Shown here: positions 18,259-26,940 of the stretch, one piece after another | Layout: every line of letters starts with the position of its first letter | Position numbering within the stretch: position 1 is the first letter of the stretch | Notes under the pieces: model-generated | Seen by the model: the letters and a program-made list of their open reading frames with translations, nothing else | Database searches by the model: none | Told to the model about the DNA's origin: nothing | From: Candidatus Zixiibacteriota bacterium | GTDB lineage: Bacteria; Zixibacteria; MSB-5A5; CAIYYT01 | NCBI GenBank assembly: GCA_020853795.1 | Contig: JADYYF010000145.1 | Location: 1 to 44,116 of the forward strand | Direction: 5' to 3' | DNA length: 44,116 bases | Translations under genes and position numbers: made by a program

Positions 18259-19227
18259 ATGATCAGGTCGTTTTATTATACGCCCGATGACGGGTTGAGC
18301 TACTCCGAGGGGGTGCAGGATTTCCGCAAGCTGATGGCGCGACCGGACGCGGTGTTGTGGGTCGATTTGTTCGCGCCGACGGACGAAGAGTCGTACATTC
18401 TGACCTCCGATTTTCGTTTCCATCCCCTGGCCATTGAAGACGTGCTATCCGAGATGTCGCACCCCAAGGTGGACGACTACGACAATTACATTTTCACGAT
18501 CGTGCAGGTGCTGGGGCCGCCGATGCAGGAGACCGAGATCGAAGCGCGGGGCATCGGGTTGTTTTTGACGAAAAGCGCAGTGCTGACGGTGCATTTTCAC
18601 CCGGTGAATTCGCTGGAGACGGTGTTGCAGCGGATTCAGCGCGACAGCCGGTTGATTTCGCGGGGGGCGGATTTCCTGTTTCACACGATTGTCGACTACA
18701 TCGTTGACACCTATTTCAGCGCGCTCAATACGATGGAAAGGGAAGTCGATTTGGTGGAGGCGCAGGTGTTCGAGGACCCGGACGAGAAGGTGTTGCGGCG
18801 GATGTTTCGGATTCGCCGCGACTTGTCGATCATCCGGCGGGTGATCGTGCCGCAGTCGGAGGTGATGTCGCAGTTTACGCGGGAGAAGTTCGACGTGATC
18901 AGCTCCAAGGCGGCGATTTATTTCTCCGACATCAACGACCATCTGCACGTGATGATTTCGACGGCGGACAATCAGCGGGATTCGATCAATTCGGCGATGG
19001 ATCTGTACTTTTCGATGGTTTCGACCAAGACGAACGACGTAATCAAGTTTCTGACGATTTTATCGGCGTTGTTTCTGCCGGCGACGTTCATTGTCGGGTT
19101 TTACGGAATGAATTTTGAGAGCATCCCGGAATTCCGATGGGAATTCGGCTATCCCTTTGCGGTGCTGTTGATTGTGGCGGTGATTGGGGGCTTATTGATC
19201 TTCTTCAAGAAAAAAAACTGGATTTAA
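18259..19227 (+). CDS. corA: CorA-family divalent metal ion transporter
   Basis: The open frame begins far upstream at 17953 inside the previous gene. ATG 18259, with AGGAGAG about 7 bases before it, is the real start and gives 322 residues. The N-terminal cytoplasmic domain contains HPLAIEDVLSEMSHPKVDDY (around residues 55-74), the usual CorA signature. A long helix (RRMFRIRRDLSIIRRVIVP) follows. The channel helix carries FLPATFIVGFYGMNFE with the diagnostic GMN at 283-285, and the second helix ends in a basic tail (FFKKKNWI). CorA forms a pentameric inner-membrane channel for Mg2+, Co2+ or Ni2+. The 127-base leader has candidate switching hairpins. Confidence 0.95.
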   Translation: MIRSFYYTPDDGLSYSEGVQDFRKLMARPDAVLWVDLFAPTDEESYILTSDFRFHPLAIEDVLSEMSHPKVDDYDNYIFTIVQVLGPPMQETEIEARGIGLFLTKSAVLTVHFHPVNSLETVLQRIQRDSRLISRGADFLFHTIVDYIVDTYFSALNTMEREVDLVEAQVFEDPDEKVLRRMFRIRRDLSIIRRVIVPQSEVMSQFTREKFDVISSKAAIYFSDINDHLHVMISTADNQRDSINSAMDLYFSMVSTKTNDVIKFLTILSALFLPATFIVGFYGMNFESIPEFRWEFGYPFAVLLIVAVIGGLLIFFKKKNWI

Positions 19228-19246
19228 CGCTCTTTTTTTTGCAACC

Positions 19247-19266
19247 GACGGACTGACCAGTCCGTC
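19247..19266. promoter_or_regulatory. Palindromic operator of the TetR regulator
   Basis: A perfect inverted repeat, GACGGACTG-AC-CAGTCCGTC, with 9-base arms and a 2-base centre, ends 2 bases before the regulator's first ATG. TetR-family operators are typically near-perfect palindromes of about this size next to the regulator gene. There is no T-run after it on either strand, so it is not a terminator. TCTAAT at 19265-19270 could be the -10 it occludes. Autorepression and control of the downstream pump are inferred. Confidence 0.72.
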
Positions 19267-19268
19267 TA

Positions 19269-19880
19269 ATGGGTGATATGCGATCAGGCAAGAGCAAGAA
19301 ACGCCAGGTACTACCGGCGCCGGCCCGGCAAAAGATGATTCTCGACGCGGCGCTGGACGAATTTGCCCGGTTCGGGTACGACGAGTGCAACGTCGACGCG
19401 ATCGCGGAAAAGGCGGAGATCGGTAAGGGGACGATTTACCGGCAGTATCCGTCGAAGCTCGACCTGTATGCGGCGGTGGTGAAGCGAGGCCACGATATGC
19501 TCCATGAGAAGATGGGACAAATTGCGCACTGCGACTGCGGATTCGACGAAAAAACGCGACGCGGGATCAAGGAATTTGTGGACTTTTTCGTCACGAATCC
19601 CAAGTATTACCGGGTTATTTTCGTCGAGCGGCCGGATCGGCGGCTTAAACTCAACCGCATGGTGCCGCACGGCGAAGAGCACCTGGCGCAGGAGATTGCG
19701 CGGCACATCACGCACGGGGTTGAAAGCGGTGAATTCCGGGCGGTCGATCCGCATTTTGCGGCGCTGAGTTTCCTGGCGATAGCCAAGGTGATTATTGAGC
19801 GGCAGATTTACGGACGCGGGCATTCGCTTGATGCCGATACCCGTGCCGCGGCTGATATTTTGAAAGGAATCCACAAGTGA
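19269..19880 (+). CDS. TetR/AcrR-family transcriptional regulator
   Basis: 203 residues from ATG 19269; ATG 19278 is an alternative and neither has a good ribosome binding site. The N-terminal HTH is clear: KMILDAALDEFARFGYDECN, then VDAIAEKAEIGKGTIYRQYP and SKLDLYAAVV at about residues 23-73. The C-terminal helical domain (YYRVIFVERPDRRLKLN, HITHGVESGEFRAVDPHFAA) is the ligand-binding and dimerisation part; the ligand cannot be read from sequence. A perfect palindrome sits just before the start. The TolC, adaptor and RND genes follow with a GTGA overlap, so it most likely represses the pump and senses one of its substrates. Confidence 0.93.
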   Translation: MGDMRSGKSKKRQVLPAPARQKMILDAALDEFARFGYDECNVDAIAEKAEIGKGTIYRQYPSKLDLYAAVVKRGHDMLHEKMGQIAHCDCGFDEKTRRGIKEFVDFFVTNPKYYRVIFVERPDRRLKLNRMVPHGEEHLAQEIARHITHGVESGEFRAVDPHFAALSFLAIAKVIIERQIYGRGHSLDADTRAAADILKGIHK

Positions 19881-21205
19881 GGAAGACACCCTATGCAGTC
19901 GCGCTGATCCTGATGCTGGCGTGTCTGGCCGGCAGCGGGCAGGGGCGGGAGTTGACGCTGGAGCAGGCGGTCAACGAGGCCTTGGCCAACAACCAGGACT
20001 ATCTGATGGCGCGGGCGGAATTGGAGCGGGCGCAGGCAGAGATTCAGCGCGCCACGGCGGAAGCGCTGCCGGATTTGAGCTTCAGTTCGAGCTACACGCG
20101 CAACCTGGAAATCCCGGAAGTGGTATTCGGCGGGATGAGTTTCAAGCTGGGCACCGACAACAGCATCAGCGCCGGCCTGACCTTGAAGCAGCCGATCTGG
20201 CAGGGAGGCAAGGTGGCGGGCGCAATCAAGATTGCGCGGCTCTATCGCAGGTACACGGAAGCGGCGGTGCAAGAGACGGAAGCGGAGATTAAGTTCGCGG
20301 TCCGGCAGTCGTTCTTGAACGCCATTCTGGCGCAGGATGTGGTGGCGGTGTACCGCGACGCACTGGCAACGGCGGAGTTGAACCACGAGATGATTGCCAA
20401 GATGCAGGCCCAGGGGGTGGTGTCGGAGTATGAGAAGTTGCGCGCCGAGGTCGAGGTGGCCAATCTGAAGCCGCAGCTCTTGCAGGCGCAGAATCAAGCG
20501 ACGCTGGCACTGAACGCGCTCGAGAATTTGATCGCGGCCGACCGCCGCGAGGAGGTAACGCTGCGCTATGACTTTGATTCGACGCTGGCGCAGCAGAGTT
20601 ACCGGTTCGACCAATTGCTGGAGGTGGCGCTGGCGCGGCGCGCGGCGCTGCAACGGCAGGAGCGTTTGGCGGAGATCACGCAGCGCGCCATCGGCATTGC
20701 CAAAGCGGAGCGATCGCCGAAGTTCGATTTTGTGAGTCATTACGGCTGGAGCTATCAATCAGACGACTTCGGCCTGGAGGGCTACAAGTGGTCGCCCAGC
20801 TGGACGGCGACGATCAATCTGTCGTTTCCGATTTTCAACGGCTTCTCCACCAAAGCCAGCATCCGCAAGGCGAAGGTGGACAATCTTCAGGCCGAGTTGA
20901 GTTACGAGAAGCTGCGCGATCAGGTGGAGCTGCAGGTGCGCGACGCATTTTTGAGCTACAACGAAGCGACGGAGCGCCTGCAGACGCAGATCAAGACGAT
21001 CGAGCAGGCGGAAGAAGGGCTGCGCATTGCGCGCATTCGCTATCAGAACGGCGTCGGGACACAGCTGGAGATTCTGTCCTCGGAAACAGCGCTGACGCAG
21101 GCTCGCACCAACTACGTCCAGGCCACCCACGACGCGGCACTCGCCGTGTATCGCCTGTTGCGCGTCACGGGTGTCAACCAGATCAATGAGCTAAAGGAGC
21201 AATAG
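19877..21205 (+). CDS. TolC-family outer-membrane efflux protein
   Basis: GTG 19877 overlaps the tetR stop (GTGA) and has AAAGGA upstream, giving 442 residues. After a signal peptide (VALILMLACLAGSGQG), LTLEQAVNEALANNQDYLMA opens the first OEP repeat. Two OEP repeats follow with long amphipathic helices, the second ending in AEEGLRIARIRYQNGVGTQL and LEILSSETALTQARTNYVQA, a standard TolC/OprM ending. It forms the trimeric outer-membrane duct of tripartite pumps. Its length is normal for the family, and its partners are encoded immediately downstream. Confidence 0.94.
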   Translation: MRKTPYAVALILMLACLAGSGQGRELTLEQAVNEALANNQDYLMARAELERAQAEIQRATAEALPDLSFSSSYTRNLEIPEVVFGGMSFKLGTDNSISAGLTLKQPIWQGGKVAGAIKIARLYRRYTEAAVQETEAEIKFAVRQSFLNAILAQDVVAVYRDALATAELNHEMIAKMQAQGVVSEYEKLRAEVEVANLKPQLLQAQNQATLALNALENLIAADRREEVTLRYDFDSTLAQQSYRFDQLLEVALARRAALQRQERLAEITQRAIGIAKAERSPKFDFVSHYGWSYQSDDFGLEGYKWSPSWTATINLSFPIFNGFSTKASIRKAKVDNLQAELSYEKLRDQVELQVRDAFLSYNEATERLQTQIKTIEQAEEGLRIARIRYQNGVGTQLEILSSETALTQARTNYVQATHDAALAVYRLLRVTGVNQINELKEQ

Positions 21206-22225
21206 ATGAGACTGCGCTGGATATTTCCGGTAATCGCGGCGACGGCGATTCTGACATCGTGCGGCAAGAACTCCGGCGAGACGGCAACGATGTTGCCGAC
21301 AATTCCGGTGAAGACGGTCATGGCCGAGGTCGGTCCGATCAGAGCCGAGCGCGAATTCGCCGGGGGGCTGGAGGGGATTAAGCAAGCGGACATCATGGTG
21401 CGACTGTCGGAGGCGGTGGTCGAGCTGCCGTTTCGGATCGGCGACCGCGTGAAGGCGGGCGATGTGATTGTCTTTCTCGACAAGGGCGGGGCGTCGTCGC
21501 AGTACTTCCAGGCCAAGGCGACATTTGACAATGCGGAAAAAAACCATCGCAAGATGAAGTACTTGTACGATGAGAAGGCGATCAGCGAATCGGCGTTCGA
21601 TGCGGCCGAGAGCCAGTTCGAGGTGGCACGGGCCAATTTTCGGGCGGCGCGGGAGCTGGTAGAGTTGACCTCGCCGATCAACGGCGTGCTGGTGGAGCTA
21701 AATCCGAAGGTGGGCGACGTGCCGCGGGTCGGGACGATTGCCGCGCGGGTGGCGAATATTGAGACGCTGCGGATGTCGTTCGGGGTGCCGGCCAGCCTGG
21801 CGGGGCAATTCCGCAGCGGCATGAGCGGGAGCGTGCGCGTGGCCAGCGCCGAGACGGTGGACAGTTGCACGGTGACGCGGATCTCCTCGGCGGCGGATCC
21901 CCAGACGCGGTCGTTCACGATCGAGGTAGCAGTTCCGAATCCGAGCGGCCGGTTGATGCCGGGGACCTTCGCCAAGGCCCGGTTTGCGATTGCGAGTTCC
22001 GACAACGCCCTACGCGTGCCGCAGGCGGCGTTGATTTCGGAGGAGGGCGTTCAGTCGCTGTACATCGTCAGGAACGACACGGCCTACGCGCGGACGGTCA
22101 GCGTCGGGATTTACAACGAGACGACGGTGCAGATTCTCTCCGGTATCGAGGCGGGGGATGAGGTGGTTTATTTGGGGCAGGGATTTTTGGCGGATGGGTA
22201 CCCGGTTGTAAGGGACAAGAATTAG
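21206..22225 (+). CDS. RND efflux periplasmic adaptor (membrane-fusion lipoprotein)
   Basis: 339 residues from ATG 21206, directly after the TolC stop, with AAAGGAG upstream. The N-terminus has a lipobox (AILTSC, Cys about residue 18), so the adaptor is probably lipid-anchored in the inner membrane. The biotinyl-lipoyl-like half-motifs are seen around VELPFRIGDRVKAGDVIVFL and LTSPINGVLVELNPKVGDVP, flanking an alpha-hairpin (FQAKATFDNAEKNHRKMKYL). The beta-barrel and membrane-proximal domains follow (GRLMPGTFAKARFAI, ALRVPQAALISEEGVQSLYI). It bridges TolC and the RND pump. Confidence 0.94.
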   Translation: MRLRWIFPVIAATAILTSCGKNSGETATMLPTIPVKTVMAEVGPIRAEREFAGGLEGIKQADIMVRLSEAVVELPFRIGDRVKAGDVIVFLDKGGASSQYFQAKATFDNAEKNHRKMKYLYDEKAISESAFDAAESQFEVARANFRAARELVELTSPINGVLVELNPKVGDVPRVGTIAARVANIETLRMSFGVPASLAGQFRSGMSGSVRVASAETVDSCTVTRISSAADPQTRSFTIEVAVPNPSGRLMPGTFAKARFAIASSDNALRVPQAALISEEGVQSLYIVRNDTAYARTVSVGIYNETTVQILSGIEAGDEVVYLGQGFLADGYPVVRDKN

Positions 22226-22226
22226 T

Positions 22227-25200
22227 ATGATACTCTCGAAGATAGCCATCAACCGTCCCGTGTTTACGGTCATGGTCACGCTGGCCCTGGTCGTGCTCGG
22301 GCTGTTTGCCTACCGCGATTTGAGCGTCGAGATGTTTCCCGATATTGATTTTCCGTTCGTGGTGGTGACCGTGTCGTATCCGGGTGCGTCGCCGGAGACG
22401 ATGGAGACGGAGATCGTGACCAAGATCGAGGACGCGATGAACACGGTGTCGGGGGTCCGGCACATTACTTCCAAGTCGTACGAGGGGTATGCGTTTACGT
22501 TTGCCGAGTTTGAGCTGGAGGTCAACGACGACGTCGCGGCGCAAGACGTGCGCGAGAAGATTGCCGGGATCCGCCGGGATTTGCCCGACGACATGGAGGA
22601 GCCGGTAATCCAGAAATATGACCCGATGTCAATCCCGATCATTTCGCTGGCCGTCTCGGGCGATCGGTCGGCGCGCGAGCTGACGCTGATTGCGCGGGAG
22701 GATATCAAGAAGGCGCTGGAGAACATTCGCGGCGTCGGCAACGTCGAGTTGATCGGCGGCGAAGAGCGGGAAATTCTGGTCGAGCTGGATCTGACGGCGC
22801 TAGAAGCCTATAATCTGTCGATTTTCGACGTGCAGGGCCGGGTACAGGCCGCGAGTCTGGAATTGCCGGCGGGCAAGCTGGAGCGCGGGGAGCGCGACTT
22901 TTCGATTCGCACGCTGGGCAAGTACGTCACGGTCGACCAGATCGCGAATACGGTCATCAAGACCGACCGCGGGGTGCAGGTGTTGTTGCGCGATATCGCA
23001 ACCGTCAAGGACACCACGAAGGAGATCGAGTCGATTTCGCGCCTGAATGGGCGGCGCGCTGTCGGCCTGGCGCTGATCAAGCAATCGGGCGCCAACGTCG
23101 TCGACGTGGCGGCGGAGGTAAAGGCGCGACTGGCAGAACTGCGGCAGCAATTGCCGAAGGACGTCGAGATCGTGATTGCGACCGACAATTCGAAGTTTAC
23201 GGAAGAGGCGGTGCATGACGTCGTGGTCAACATCATCTACGGCGGCATTCTCGCGGTCATCGTGATCTTCTTCTTTCTCGCGGACACGCGCGCGACGATC
23301 ATCTCGGCGATCGCGATTCCGACCTCGATCATCGCGACGTTCCTATTCATGGGGGCGCTGAATTTCACGCTGAACTTCATGACGCTGCTGGCGCTGTCGC
23401 TGGCGGTGGGGCTGTTGATCGACGACGCCATTGTCGTCATCGAAAATATTTACCGACATTCCGCGTACGGCAAGAAACCGGGGGAGGCGGCCTACGACGC
23501 CACGAGCGAAATCGCGCTGGCGGTGCTAGCGACGACGTTTACAATTATCGTGGTGTTCGTGCCGGTGGCGTTCATGAAGGGGATCGTCGGGCGATTCTTT
23601 TATGCCTTCGGCATCACGGTGGCGGTGTCGGTGGCGGTCTCGCTGTTTGTCGCGTTTACCCTGACACCGATGCTGTCATCGCGCTGGTTGCGCGGCGAAC
23701 ATGAATTTCACAAGGCGACGAAAAACCCGATTTACCGGTTCACCAACTGGTGGAACCAGCTGTTCGAGCGATTGAACGACTACCTGCAAATTGCCGTACG
23801 TTACGCCTTGACCCACCGCGGAGTGGTTGTGGCGGCGGCGCTGCTGACCTTTGTCGGGAGTTTGATGCTGGTGCCGTTGATCGGCACGGAGTTCATCCCG
23901 GAGTATGACCGGGGCGAGTTTTTCGTGGCCGTGAAGTCGGCGCCCGGCACCAGTCTGGACGGAACCGCGACGCTGACGGCGGGGGTGGAGAAGGTCCTCC
24001 GCACGTATCCGGAGATTCAGGACGTCTATACGACGATCGGTTCCGGTATCACTCCGGACAACGAAGGGACGATCACGGTGCGGATGGTAGAGCTGGACAA
24101 GCGCGAACGGTCATCGTTTGAGGTGATCAGTGCGCTGCGGAGGGAATTGGCCGCGTACCCGGGATTGCGGTTGAGTTTCTCGAGCGAGAACTCGAGAGGT
24201 GGCGGCGGTTCGCCGGTGGAGATTTCGGTGGCCGGAGAGCGAATGGAGCAGTTGACTGCGCTGGCGGCGATGGTCGAGGACTCGGTGCGAGCCACGCCCG
24301 GGGCGGTGGAGGTAGATAATTCCTTGGGTGAGGGCAAACCGGAGTTGCAGGTCGCGCTGGATCGGGAGAAGATCGCCGATCTGGGTTTGAATGTGTCGCA
24401 GATTGCTTTGGCCGCGCGGTATCTGGTCAACGGCGTGGTGCCGCTGAAGTTTCAGGAGGGCGACCGGCAGGCGGATGTGCGGTTGCGGCTGCGCCCGGAG
24501 GACCGCAATGATCTGTCCGATCTGTCGCGAATCCTGATCCCGTCATCGAAGGAGATTGACGGCGAGAAAGGACAGCAGTTCCCACTGAGCTACGTCGCGA
24601 ACTTCGCGGAGGCCAGCGCAGTCGCGGAGTTGTCGCGCTATGACCGGATGAAGACGATTACAGTCTCGGCAAACAATTCCGGGCGGTTTGCCGGCGACGT
24701 GCGCACCGACGCGATGGCGAAGGCCGGGCAGATCCCGACGCCGCCGGGGTATCGCATTTACGCTACTGGCGAAGCCGAAATACAGGCGGAGTCATTCGGC
24801 TATATTATTGAAGCGTTGTTCCTGGCGATCATTTTGATCTATTTCGTGTTGGCGTCACAATTTGAAAGTCTGACTGATCCGTTTGCGATCATGTTGTCGT
24901 TGCCGATGTCGCTGCTGGGAGCGTTTCTCGGACTGCTCTTGCTGGGGAGTTCGATATCGATCATGTCGCTGATCGGCATTGTGATGTTGATGGGGCTGGT
25001 GACCAAAAACGCCATCCTGCTGGTGGATTTTGCCAAGCAGGATCTGCGGCGGGGAACGCCGCGCACGGAGGCGTTCGTGAAGGCCAGTTCGGTGCGGCTG
25101 CGCCCGATCATCATGACGACGGCGGCGATGATCTTCGGGATGTTGCCGCTGGCACTGGGAATTGGGCCGGGCGCGGAGCTGCGCGCCGGCATCGCGCGGG

Positions 25201-25331
25201 CGGTGATCGGCGGCCTGATAACTTCAACCGGATTGACGCTGGTTGTCGTACCAGTCGTATATACTTTGCTGGATGATCTGGTCCGAAAAGTTCGCGGTAA
25301 GAGTCAAGTTGCAGTCGACGTCAATAATTAG
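22227..25331 (+). CDS. RND-family efflux transporter (HAE1/AcrB-like inner-membrane pump)
   Basis: 1034 residues from ATG 22227, 1 base after the adaptor stop; full length for AcrB-type pumps. The N-terminal helix (FTVMVTLALVVLGLFAY) is followed by YPGASPETMETEIVTKIEDA, the porter-domain opening of HAE-type pumps. Proton-relay residues are present: GLLIDDAIVVIENIYRH near residue 396 (the paired Asp of helix 4) and GLVTKNAILLVDFAKQ near 924 (the helix 10 Lys). SRGGGGSP near 653 marks the second large periplasmic loop. It should export hydrophobic or amphipathic compounds using the proton gradient. Its end overlaps or abuts bshC, so pump and bacillithiol genes are probably co-transcribed. Confidence 0.95.
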   Translation: MILSKIAINRPVFTVMVTLALVVLGLFAYRDLSVEMFPDIDFPFVVVTVSYPGASPETMETEIVTKIEDAMNTVSGVRHITSKSYEGYAFTFAEFELEVNDDVAAQDVREKIAGIRRDLPDDMEEPVIQKYDPMSIPIISLAVSGDRSARELTLIAREDIKKALENIRGVGNVELIGGEEREILVELDLTALEAYNLSIFDVQGRVQAASLELPAGKLERGERDFSIRTLGKYVTVDQIANTVIKTDRGVQVLLRDIATVKDTTKEIESISRLNGRRAVGLALIKQSGANVVDVAAEVKARLAELRQQLPKDVEIVIATDNSKFTEEAVHDVVVNIIYGGILAVIVIFFFLADTRATIISAIAIPTSIIATFLFMGALNFTLNFMTLLALSLAVGLLIDDAIVVIENIYRHSAYGKKPGEAAYDATSEIALAVLATTFTIIVVFVPVAFMKGIVGRFFYAFGITVAVSVAVSLFVAFTLTPMLSSRWLRGEHEFHKATKNPIYRFTNWWNQLFERLNDYLQIAVRYALTHRGVVVAAALLTFVGSLMLVPLIGTEFIPEYDRGEFFVAVKSAPGTSLDGTATLTAGVEKVLRTYPEIQDVYTTIGSGITPDNEGTITVRMVELDKRERSSFEVISALRRELAAYPGLRLSFSSENSRGGGGSPVEISVAGERMEQLTALAAMVEDSVRATPGAVEVDNSLGEGKPELQVALDREKIADLGLNVSQIALAARYLVNGVVPLKFQEGDRQADVRLRLRPEDRNDLSDLSRILIPSSKEIDGEKGQQFPLSYVANFAEASAVAELSRYDRMKTITVSANNSGRFAGDVRTDAMAKAGQIPTPPGYRIYATGEAEIQAESFGYIIEALFLAIILIYFVLASQFESLTDPFAIMLSLPMSLLGAFLGLLLLGSSISIMSLIGIVMLMGLVTKNAILLVDFAKQDLRRGTPRTEAFVKASSVRLRPIIMTTAAMIFGMLPLALGIGPGAELRAGIARAVIGGLITSTGLTLVVVPVVYTLLDDLVRKVRGKSQVAVDVNN

Positions 25332-26931
25332 ATTCGAGCAAATGCCGGGTAGTCGGAAGTTGTTTCTGGACTACCTGGCGGGCAAGACCGCGGAATACTT
25401 CCACTACGATTTTAATTCCGACGACGCGCTCCGGCAGGTGCAGGAGCGCGTCAGCCGGCGTTCCTACCAGCGCGAACGGATCGTCGCGGTCTTGTTACGG
25501 CAGAACCAGGCGTATGGCGCCGGACCGCGGACGATCGAGAATATCCACCGGCTGTTGGATCAAAGCACTTCGGCAGTTTTCACCGGCCAGCAAGTGACGC
25601 TGTGCGGCGGGCCGCTGTTCGTGTTTTACAAGGCGGCGTTGGCGGTCAAGCTGGCGGCGAGTAATTGCCGCAAGCTGGAGGGCCGGGTGGTGCCGATTTT
25701 CTGGATGGCGGCTGATGATGCCGATTTTGATGAAGTCGCGCGGCTGCAGATTCCGACACCAGAGAATACGTTACGCGAGCTGATCTACCGGTCGTTGGGT
25801 GATGTGTCCGGGCAGCCGATGGGCGCGGTGGATCTGGATGCCGGAATCAACACGCTGCTGGATGAACTGGAGCAGGCGCTGCCGCAGGCGGAATTCCGAG
25901 CGGAGTTGATGACCCTGCTGCGCCGGTGCTATCAGCCGGGCACATCGATCGTGACCGCGTTCGGCCGGCTCATGAGCCAAGTTTTTCACGACAGCGGCCT
26001 GATCTTTGTCGATCCGAGTGATCCGGAATTTCGCGAGATGGCATTGCCGGTGTTCCGCCGCGAGTTGGAATTGGGCGAGCAGGCGGCGCAACTCATCGAG
26101 GGACGAAATCGCCGGTTGGAGGCGCAGGGTTATCATTTGCAGGTGGCGCGCCCCGGCGGCTACTCGAATCTGTTCTATTATAACGGCAAACGAACGCGCA
26201 TCGATCTGGCGCCGGATGGATTTGCGATCGACGGCAAGGCATACAATCGTGCCGAACTGGCGGGGGTGCTGGAGCGGGCGCCGGCGTTGTTTTCGCCGAA
26301 CGTCTTTTTACGCGCGATCGTGCAGAGCCACATCTTTCCGACCCTGGTATATTTTGCCGGTCCGGCGGAAGCGGCGTACTTCAGCCAGATTCGCGACTTG
26401 TTTGAGCTGTACGGCGAGGAGCCGCCAATTATCTATCCCCGCTTTTCGGCGACGATCATCGAGCCGGCGATCGCGCGACTGCTGGAGAAGTTGGAGATCG
26501 GTGTGGAGCAGACCTTCGGGGATGTTAATCAACTGGTCAACGAGATTCTGCTGCGGACTTTCCCGGGGGACTTTGAGCAGGGTTTTGCGTCGTTGCGCGA
26601 GGAGGTGCGCCGCCGGATGGACGAAATTGCGGCGCGGCTAGACCAGTCGGATCATGGGCTGATCACCAACGCCAATCGCATTGCCGGCAAGCTGGACCTG
26701 GAGATCAAGAATCTTGAGGAGAAAGTCTTTCAGGCGCACCGCAAGAAGAACCAGACGCTGCGGGCGCAGATCGAGCGCGTGGGATTCAACCTCTACCCCA
26801 ACGGCAAGTTGCAGGAGCGGAGTTTCCCGTTGATCTACTACATGGCGAAATACGGGCATGGCATCATTGACCGACTGCTGCAGGCGGTGGACTGCAACAG
26901 CAAGGTGCACCACCTCATCTATCTGGAGTAG
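25309..26931 (+). CDS. bshC: BshC, putative cysteine ligase of bacillithiol synthesis
   Basis: The frame is open from 25243. TTG 25309 gives MQSTSIIRFEQMPGSRKLFL, whose register fits known BshC N-termini; ATG 25342 is the alternative. The protein is 541 residues from the chosen start, the usual size. Key stretches are VFTGQQVTLCGGPLFVFYKA, VPIFWMAADDADFDEV, and GYSNLFYYNGKRTRIDL. Near the C-terminus a coiled-coil leads to FNLYPNGKLQERSFPLIYYM, the BshC ending. BshC adds cysteine to GlcN-malate in the last step of bacillithiol synthesis. It is the first of three consecutive bsh genes and overlaps the RND gene by 23 bases with this start. Confidence 0.9.
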   Translation: MQSTSIIRFEQMPGSRKLFLDYLAGKTAEYFHYDFNSDDALRQVQERVSRRSYQRERIVAVLLRQNQAYGAGPRTIENIHRLLDQSTSAVFTGQQVTLCGGPLFVFYKAALAVKLAASNCRKLEGRVVPIFWMAADDADFDEVARLQIPTPENTLRELIYRSLGDVSGQPMGAVDLDAGINTLLDELEQALPQAEFRAELMTLLRRCYQPGTSIVTAFGRLMSQVFHDSGLIFVDPSDPEFREMALPVFRRELELGEQAAQLIEGRNRRLEAQGYHLQVARPGGYSNLFYYNGKRTRIDLAPDGFAIDGKAYNRAELAGVLERAPALFSPNVFLRAIVQSHIFPTLVYFAGPAEAAYFSQIRDLFELYGEEPPIIYPRFSATIIEPAIARLLEKLEIGVEQTFGDVNQLVNEILLRTFPGDFEQGFASLREEVRRRMDEIAARLDQSDHGLITNANRIAGKLDLEIKNLEEKVFQAHRKKNQTLRAQIERVGFNLYPNGKLQERSFPLIYYMAKYGHGIIDRLLQAVDCNSKVHHLIYLE

Positions 26932-26940
26932 GGAGCAGAC

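Noticed and set aside
19247-19266. Palindrome before tetR as the corA terminator
   Set aside because: No T-run follows it on the plus strand; the T-run (19231-19240) precedes it, and the 2-base centre is too short for a stable loop. An operator fits better.
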